A stretch of 64,000 nt of DNA from Labilibaculum sp. (GTDB taxonomy: Bacteria; Bacteroidota; Bacteroidia; Bacteroidales; Marinifilaceae), in NCBI GenBank assembly GCA_016342745.1, contig JAEINT010000010.1, positions 1-64,000 on the forward strand, written 5' to 3'. A program made the translations under genes and the position numbers. Shown here piece after piece: positions 59,691 to 64,000 of the stretch; the first letter of the stretch is position 1, and each line of letters begins with the position of its first letter. Under the pieces are notes generated by a model. It saw nothing but the letters and a program-made list of their open reading frames with translations. It ran no database searches and had not been told where the DNA came from.

Positions 59691-60761
59691 TTATTTAGGG
59701 CAATAATCGTCTGGTAAAGTATTCGCAGGAGAATTGTTTCCCATCGCACCTTTTACCTCAAAAAGTAAATGTGGAGATGTTCCATTAGAACGAACTTCAA
59801 ATTCTTGACCAAGTGAAATGAATTGTGATGTATGATAACGATAACCATTAAATTCATAGTTTAAATTAATTGGCATGTCATCGAAGTCTTCGTAATATAC
59901 AACTGATATTTTATCAGCGTTAAACTTAAATTTTTTGGAATCTTTTTGCGCCAATGTTAAAACGAACGGATATCGAATTGAATCTTCCTTTACTTTAATT
60001 GAAAAGCCATTTTCTTTTAATTTACCATTATATAAAGAAGTAAGGAAATGTCTTAGCGAACCATGATAATGTTCGCGCCTATTATCTTCTATTTTTGTAA
60101 GGGTTTCAGAGTTAAATTGTCCAGTTTTTGTGTAATAATGATAAGCTTTAAGTTTAAAAACACCATGTCCATTTGAGTTTAATTCAAGTTTCTTTCCTGA
60201 TCTAAATTCTTTTTTACATACATGAAAGTCTTGAATAAGTATTTTCACATTGTAGCCTAATTGATTGTTTCTTACAATAAGAGGGGAATTGCAATAAGCG
60301 TGAAAATCATGTTCATCACGCTTAAACTTTAATACTGAATCATTTAATATTTGAATTTGTCGTTTGGTGGTATTCCAGAGAAAATATTCATTAAACATTC
60401 GTAGATTTCTCTTTCTCATATCTTTTCCTTTTACCCTAACTTCATCAATGCCATGATTTACTTTACTTAGTTTGATTGGGAAAGTGCAAGATTTTGTAAC
60501 AGGTATAACTACAGATTTGTAACTAACATGCATTACTACTAAATGACAAGGTAGAAAAGGAGTTTTAAGAGAAAATTCTCCATTCTCATTTGTAGTTGTT
60601 CCAACTGTAGCGCCAGAGATAAATAGTTCTACATTTTTAATTGGTTCATTGTTTTCAATATCAACAACTCGACCTGTTAGTAATTGTTTGTCATTCTCAG
60701 CTAATAGTTGCTGTTGAAATATTAGGAAAAAGAAAAGGCTTACTAGTGCAGTTTTATTCAT
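59691..60761 (-). CDS. Exported protein with N-terminal carboxypeptidase-like regulatory domain
   Basis: A 356-aa secreted or surface protein with a signal peptide (about 1-21). Residues about 28-115 form a CarboxypepD_reg-like beta domain ('LTGRVVDIENNEPIKNVELFISG', 'GTTTNENGEFSLKTP'), and the rest is beta-rich without a recognised name. Such proteins resemble TonB receptors missing plug and barrel, and often serve in surface or glycan contexts. It is monocistronic, 109 bp upstream of the AraC-type gene. Confidence 0.7.
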   Translation of the reverse strand: MNKTALVSLFFFLIFQQQLLAENDKQLLTGRVVDIENNEPIKNVELFISGATVGTTTNENGEFSLKTPFLPCHLVVMHVSYKSVVIPVTKSCTFPIKLSKVNHGIDEVRVKGKDMRKRNLRMFNEYFLWNTTKRQIQILNDSVLKFKRDEHDFHAYCNSPLIVRNNQLGYNVKILIQDFHVCKKEFRSGKKLELNSNGHGVFKLKAYHYYTKTGQFNSETLTKIEDNRREHYHGSLRHFLTSLYNGKLKENGFSIKVKEDSIRYPFVLTLAQKDSKKFKFNADKISVVYYEDFDDMPINLNYEFNGYRYHTSQFISLGQEFEVRSNGTSPHLLFEVKGAMGNNSPANTLPDDYCPK

Positions 60762-61066
60762 TGGAGATCTTATTATGATGGTTTTGAATTGTTTGACCCT
60801 CGTAATTGTCTAGTATGGATTTGTTATGTATTCTTTATTTCATTAAGAATATCTACTAATCTACAAAACAATATGTAATGGTCAAAGTATATATATTATT
60901 TATTTGAGGCATCTTATAAGTTATCAAAATAAAGGATTGATTTGCTATTCATTTGTATAGAGTTTATTCATATTGGTGAGTCTAAAAATTCACATTAAAA
61001 GAAATAAAGCTTATTTTCACAAGCTGTAAGACAATTTGCAATCAAAATCAATTAAGAGTAAAGAAT
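60762..61066. other. Intergenic region between divergent genes
   Basis: Just over 300 bp, strongly AT-rich. No clear -7 box of the TAnnTTTG type, repeat or RNA gene is visible. It must hold promoters for the DAHP synthase and exported-protein genes, but I cannot place them. Confidence 0.4.
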
Positions 61067-62116
61067 ATGATGGACCCGAGAATAGAGAATTTAAATGTGA
61101 GTGTGGAGCAGTCGATTATAACCCCTTCGCAATTAAAAGATTTATATCCCCTTTCTGAAAAGCACATAGAAACTGTATATAATGGACAGGCAACAATTAA
61201 GAACATTTTAAATGGTCAAGACAAAAGAATTCTTGCTGTAGTTGGGCCTTGTTCAATTCATGATGTGAAATCGGCTAAAGAGTACGCACAGAAATTGAAA
61301 GTATTGGCTGATGAATTAAAGGATGATTTGTTTATTGTTATGCGTGTCTATTTCGAAAAGCCAAGGACAACTGTAGGTTGGAAAGGAATGATTAATGATC
61401 CATACATGGATAATTCTTGTAAAATTCAGGATGGGTTAAAACAGGCTCGTGAACTTTTGGTATACATTGCTGAATTGGGTTTGCCAGCAGCGGGAGAGGC
61501 TTTAGATATTGTTACTCCTCAGTACATTCAAGATTTGTTTTCTTGGACAGCTATTGGAGCTCGTACTACCGAATCGCAAAGTCATCGTAACATGTCAAGT
61601 GGTTTGTCATCGGTAGTTGGTTTTAAAAATGGTACCGATGGTAATATCGATATTGCCTTAAATGCGATGCAAGCAGTAGCAGCTCCACATAATTTTGTAA
61701 GTATTAATCCTGAAGGTAAGGTCGCTGTTGTGCGCACATTAGGGAATCCAAATACACATGTAATACTTCGAGGTGGTAAAGAACCTAATTTTGATAGAAA
61801 GCATGTTGCAGAGGTAGAAGAGAAGTTAGCGAAGCAGGGAATAGAACATGGAATAATGGTTGATTGCAGTCATGCCAATTGTGGAAAAGAAGCAGCGAAA
61901 CAAGAAATTGTATTGAAAAGCTTGGCGGAACAAATTAGCAATGGCAACAAATCGATTATCGGATTTATGATCGAGAGTCATTTGAATTTTGGAAAGCAAA
62001 GTATTCCAAAAGACAAATCAGAATTGAAATATGGTGTTTCGGTGACTGATGAATGCCTAGATATTGAATCTACGGAACGAATTTTGAGAGAATTTTGCGC
62101 AAAAATAAAAGCTTAG
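61067..62116 (+). CDS. 3-deoxy-7-phosphoheptulonate (DAHP) synthase, class I alpha
   Basis: A 349-aa cytosolic enzyme condensing phosphoenolpyruvate and erythrose-4-phosphate, the first step of aromatic amino-acid synthesis. Landmarks are 'VVGPCSIHD' (metal Cys), 'MRVYFEKPRTTVGWKGMINDP', 'GEALDIVTPQYIQDLFSW', 'GARTTESQSHRNMSSGLS' and 'MVDCSHANCGKE'. It is an AroF/G/H-type enzyme with an N-terminal extension that usually carries allosteric contacts. Which aromatic amino acid inhibits it cannot be told. It ends 2 bp from the convergent L,D-transpeptidase gene. Confidence 0.96.
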   Translation: MMDPRIENLNVSVEQSIITPSQLKDLYPLSEKHIETVYNGQATIKNILNGQDKRILAVVGPCSIHDVKSAKEYAQKLKVLADELKDDLFIVMRVYFEKPRTTVGWKGMINDPYMDNSCKIQDGLKQARELLVYIAELGLPAAGEALDIVTPQYIQDLFSWTAIGARTTESQSHRNMSSGLSSVVGFKNGTDGNIDIALNAMQAVAAPHNFVSINPEGKVAVVRTLGNPNTHVILRGGKEPNFDRKHVAEVEEKLAKQGIEHGIMVDCSHANCGKEAAKQEIVLKSLAEQISNGNKSIIGFMIESHLNFGKQSIPKDKSELKYGVSVTDECLDIESTERILREFCAKIKA

Positions 62117-62118
62117 GC

Positions 62119-62862
62119 TTATTCTGATATGCTATGCCTGCCGTTAGATAAAAATCTGATTGCAGGCATTTCTTTTGTTCTATTAAAAATGTCGTAAGCA
62201 AGTTTTAATTCTTCCCAGAGCTCCGTTTTATCTGTATCTTCTTTATATTTTTTGAGTAGAGAATCGTAATTTTCATCACTCATTACAGTAGGAAAAATAG
62301 TCACAGGAATCGTATTTTGACCATTGTTTTTGGCTTCTATGCAGAATAAATAAAGTTCCTTGATTTGTTCATCAGTAATAGGCAAACAACCAATGGTTAC
62401 GCATGAGCCGTGAATAAAAATATCTCCACCCAAATTATCCTTTGTCCCAAGTGTTTTATCTGATGGATTGGGATAATTGATGCCCAAAGAAAGATGGAAG
62501 TTGCTGTATGGATTGAATCGATCGATATGGTAAAAACCTTCGGGAACTTGCAAGTCTCCTTTTGTACGTTTTGGGCCTAATTTTCCAGAGTTTCTACAAA
62601 TTTTGTACTCCTTAATCAGCTTAAATTTTTGATCGGATTTATTCTTTCCCCATAATTGAATTTTCTTCTCCTTCTTAAAAGCACGCAAATAAATTTCTAA
62701 ATTCTCTATTTTAATGTTTTTGCTCTTCAACAGATCTTTTATTCCTTGTTCTTTTTCAGTATATGCCTCACGAACTCTTGAATATCTCTTTTGATCCGAT
62801 TTAAAAGAATCAGTATTTGTCAATGTAAAAGTTGTTAGTAGGATTGCAAGAATGAATTTCAT
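62119..62862 (-). CDS. L,D-transpeptidase (YkuD) family protein
   Basis: A 247-aa periplasmic protein with a signal peptide (about 1-20). The YkuD catalytic domain (about 60-190) has 'IFIHGSCVTIGCLPIT' (about 150-165), with the conserved His and catalytic Cys. Ahead of it is 'QVPEGFYHIDRFNPYSNFHLSLGINYPN', the usual LD-TPase beta region. It probably makes 3-3 peptidoglycan crosslinks or anchors proteins. It is monocistronic, tail-to-tail with DAHP synthase. Confidence 0.88.
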   Translation of the reverse strand: MKFILAILLTTFTLTNTDSFKSDQKRYSRVREAYTEKEQGIKDLLKSKNIKIENLEIYLRAFKKEKKIQLWGKNKSDQKFKLIKEYKICRNSGKLGPKRTKGDLQVPEGFYHIDRFNPYSNFHLSLGINYPNPSDKTLGTKDNLGGDIFIHGSCVTIGCLPITDEQIKELYLFCIEAKNNGQNTIPVTIFPTVMSDENYDSLLKKYKEDTDKTELWEELKLAYDIFNRTKEMPAIRFLSNGRHSISE

Positions 62863-62925
62863 AATGCAATATAGTATTTTCTGATTCTTGAATTGTAAAA
62901 TGACCTCTGAGAAAATTACAAAAAG

Positions 62926-62955
62926 AATCCCGATCTACGAAAGTAGACCGGGATT
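62926..62955 (-). terminator. Terminator for the S9 peptidase gene
   Basis: AATCCCGATCTAC-GAAA-GTAGACCGGGATT, a 13-bp stem with one A/C mismatch and a GAAA loop. It lies 22 bp past the peptidase stop, with T-rich sequence following on the minus strand. Confidence 0.78.
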
Positions 62956-62977
62956 TAGATTTAACTAGATTATTCTT

Positions 62978-64000
62978 TTAGTTCTTTGGCTTTTCATTTT
63001 GCATTTCCATGAAATCTGCTCCATGTCTAAAGTCTCCAAGTAAATGCTTGCAGAAATATTCACTTCTAATCCAGAAAGAATATTCACTCATGTTTCCAAA
63101 ACCGTGACGTTGGCCAGGATACATGAAGAAGTCAAAACGCTTGTTTGCTTTAATAAGTGCATTTGCAACGCGAACCGTGTTTGCTGGATGAACATTGTTG
63201 TCAATATCTCCAGTAACCAGTAAAAGTTTACCTTTTAGATTTTTAGCCAAGCTAGGATTCGTTGCTATTTTGTAAGTAAAAGTAGTATCACCTTTTTCAG
63301 AAATAACCTCTTTTACACCATGGTGAGTTTCACTCCACCAACGGTTGTATATGTTGTTGTCATGATTACCAGCTGCCGAAACTGCAACTTTAAAGAAATC
63401 AGGATAAACTAACATTGCAGCTGTAGACATGAATCCACCACCTGAGTGTCCAAAAATTCCTACTTTGTTGATGTCAATAAAATCGTGACGATTAGCGAGA
63501 CGTTCTAAGGCAACTTTCTTATCCAATAGAGGGTAGTCTCTCATGTTTTGATATCCGTAGTTATGGTACCATTTTGAACGATCAGGATGACCACCTCTAT
63601 GACCAACAGTAACAACAATAAATCCTAATTGTGCCATACGATCTGCTCTATCCATACGTGTAGAGAAGCTTTTGTAAACTGCTTCGGTTTGTGGACCAGG
63701 ATACACGTAAGTAAGAATAGGGTATTTTTTGTTAGGATCGAAATCAAAAGGCTTATACATCACACCGTAAAGATCCGTAAAACCATCGGCAGCTTTTACT
63801 GTGAAGATTTCAGGAAATTTGTATCCTGATTCAAAAAGAATTGACAAATCAGCAGTTTCCAAATCCATAATTTTGGTTCCTTTAGAATCGTAAAGTTTCG
63901 ATTCTGGAGCTGTATTTACTCTCGATGAGGTATTAACAAAGTAATGTGCTTGGTCGTTCAAGCTTACTTTGTGGTCAAAATCTCCTTTGTTTAATAGTTT
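62978..64000 (-). CDS. S9 family prolyl-oligopeptidase/dipeptidyl peptidase IV-like, 3' part
   Basis: The C-terminal 341 residues of a larger exported or periplasmic serine peptidase, open to the window edge. The end of the beta-propeller (about the first 80 residues) leads into the alpha/beta hydrolase: nucleophile 'GIFGHSGGGFMSTAAML', 'VTGDIDNNVHP' (Asp) and 'YPGQRHGFGNMSEY' (His) complete the catalytic triad. Related DPP4-type enzymes release X-Pro or X-Ala dipeptides from peptide N-termini. The 5' part, including the signal peptide, is outside the window. Confidence 0.9.
   Translation of the reverse strand, partial: KLLNKGDFDHKVSLNDQAHYFVNTSSRVNTAPESKLYDSKGTKIMDLETADLSILFESGYKFPEIFTVKAADGFTDLYGVMYKPFDFDPNKKYPILTYVYPGPQTEAVYKSFSTRMDRADRMAQLGFIVVTVGHRGGHPDRSKWYHNYGYQNMRDYPLLDKKVALERLANRHDFIDINKVGIFGHSGGGFMSTAAMLVYPDFFKVAVSAAGNHDNNIYNRWWSETHHGVKEVISEKGDTTFTYKIATNPSLAKNLKGKLLLVTGDIDNNVHPANTVRVANALIKANKRFDFFMYPGQRHGFGNMSEYSFWIRSEYFCKHLLGDFRHGADFMEMQNEKPKN

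Overview
The window is about 64 kb of AT-rich DNA from a member of the Bacteroidota. The gene content suggests an anaerobic or facultative marine-type lineage such as the Marinilabiliales; that placement is inference and was not tested by any search. Pointers are a TonB-dependent receptor paired with a DUF4249 lipoprotein, a propeller-type sensor kinase, BlaI/BlaR-like and TonB-like proteins, a DUF5687 ABC permease, a DUF6261 gene, many Bacteroidota-style lipoproteins, and promoter-like boxes of the form TAnnTTTG instead of clear Shine-Dalgarno sites.

Region by region. 0-10 kb: tRNA-Lys, a short-chain dehydrogenase, an unusual sigma-like/anti-sigma-like fusion, a YitT membrane protein, a PlsC-like acyltransferase with an omega-amidase-like nitrilase, then a BlaI repressor, a BlaR-like M56 peptidase with two TonB C-terminal domains, and three tandem single-pass TonB-like proteins. 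A 16-bp dyad, AACTA-N6-TAGTT, lies upstream of blaI and of the first two TonB-like genes. 10-16 kb: a pterin operon (FolM/PTR1-type reductase, FolX-type epimerase, short HPPK), a Nudix hydrolase with a C_GCAxxG_C_C protein, DUF6483-like and DUF6051-like proteins, and an isochorismatase-family hydrolase. 16-28 kb is fermentative and energy metabolism: a FAD/Fe-S 2-hydroxyacid dehydrogenase, pta-ackA, a propeller histidine kinase, two adjacent phosphate acyltransferases of the butyryl/acetyl type, and a radical SAM protein. 28-43 kb is entirely minus strand and accessory in character: a five-PAS kinase, small membrane proteins, a nitrilase-like lipoprotein, an RDD protein, an ABC exporter, a PKD lipoprotein, and a frameshifted ORC-like ATPase.

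The most striking feature is a family of about ten palindromic REP-like hairpins between 31.5 and 40.9 kb. They accompany a REP-associated tyrosine transposase (RAYT, 40265-40819). One short element (39961-40128) is an internally deleted, MITE-like derivative of the RAYT unit, and a second, more decayed one lies at 36340-36464.

43-64 kb: a 1-kb gene-free tract (unusually G/T-rich over its middle half-kilobase) precedes a DUF6261 gene. Then come an M23-like peptidase, a remnant of an amidinotransferase gene, heptamer repeats around a tRNA-dihydrouridine synthase, TrhO, a DAO-type oxidoreductase, a pair of exported coiled-coil proteins, a slipin, a sulfide:quinone-reductase-like flavoprotein, the TonB receptor/DUF4249 pair with an AraC-type membrane regulator, DAHP synthase, an L,D-transpeptidase and the 3' part of an S9 dipeptidyl-peptidase gene running off the window.
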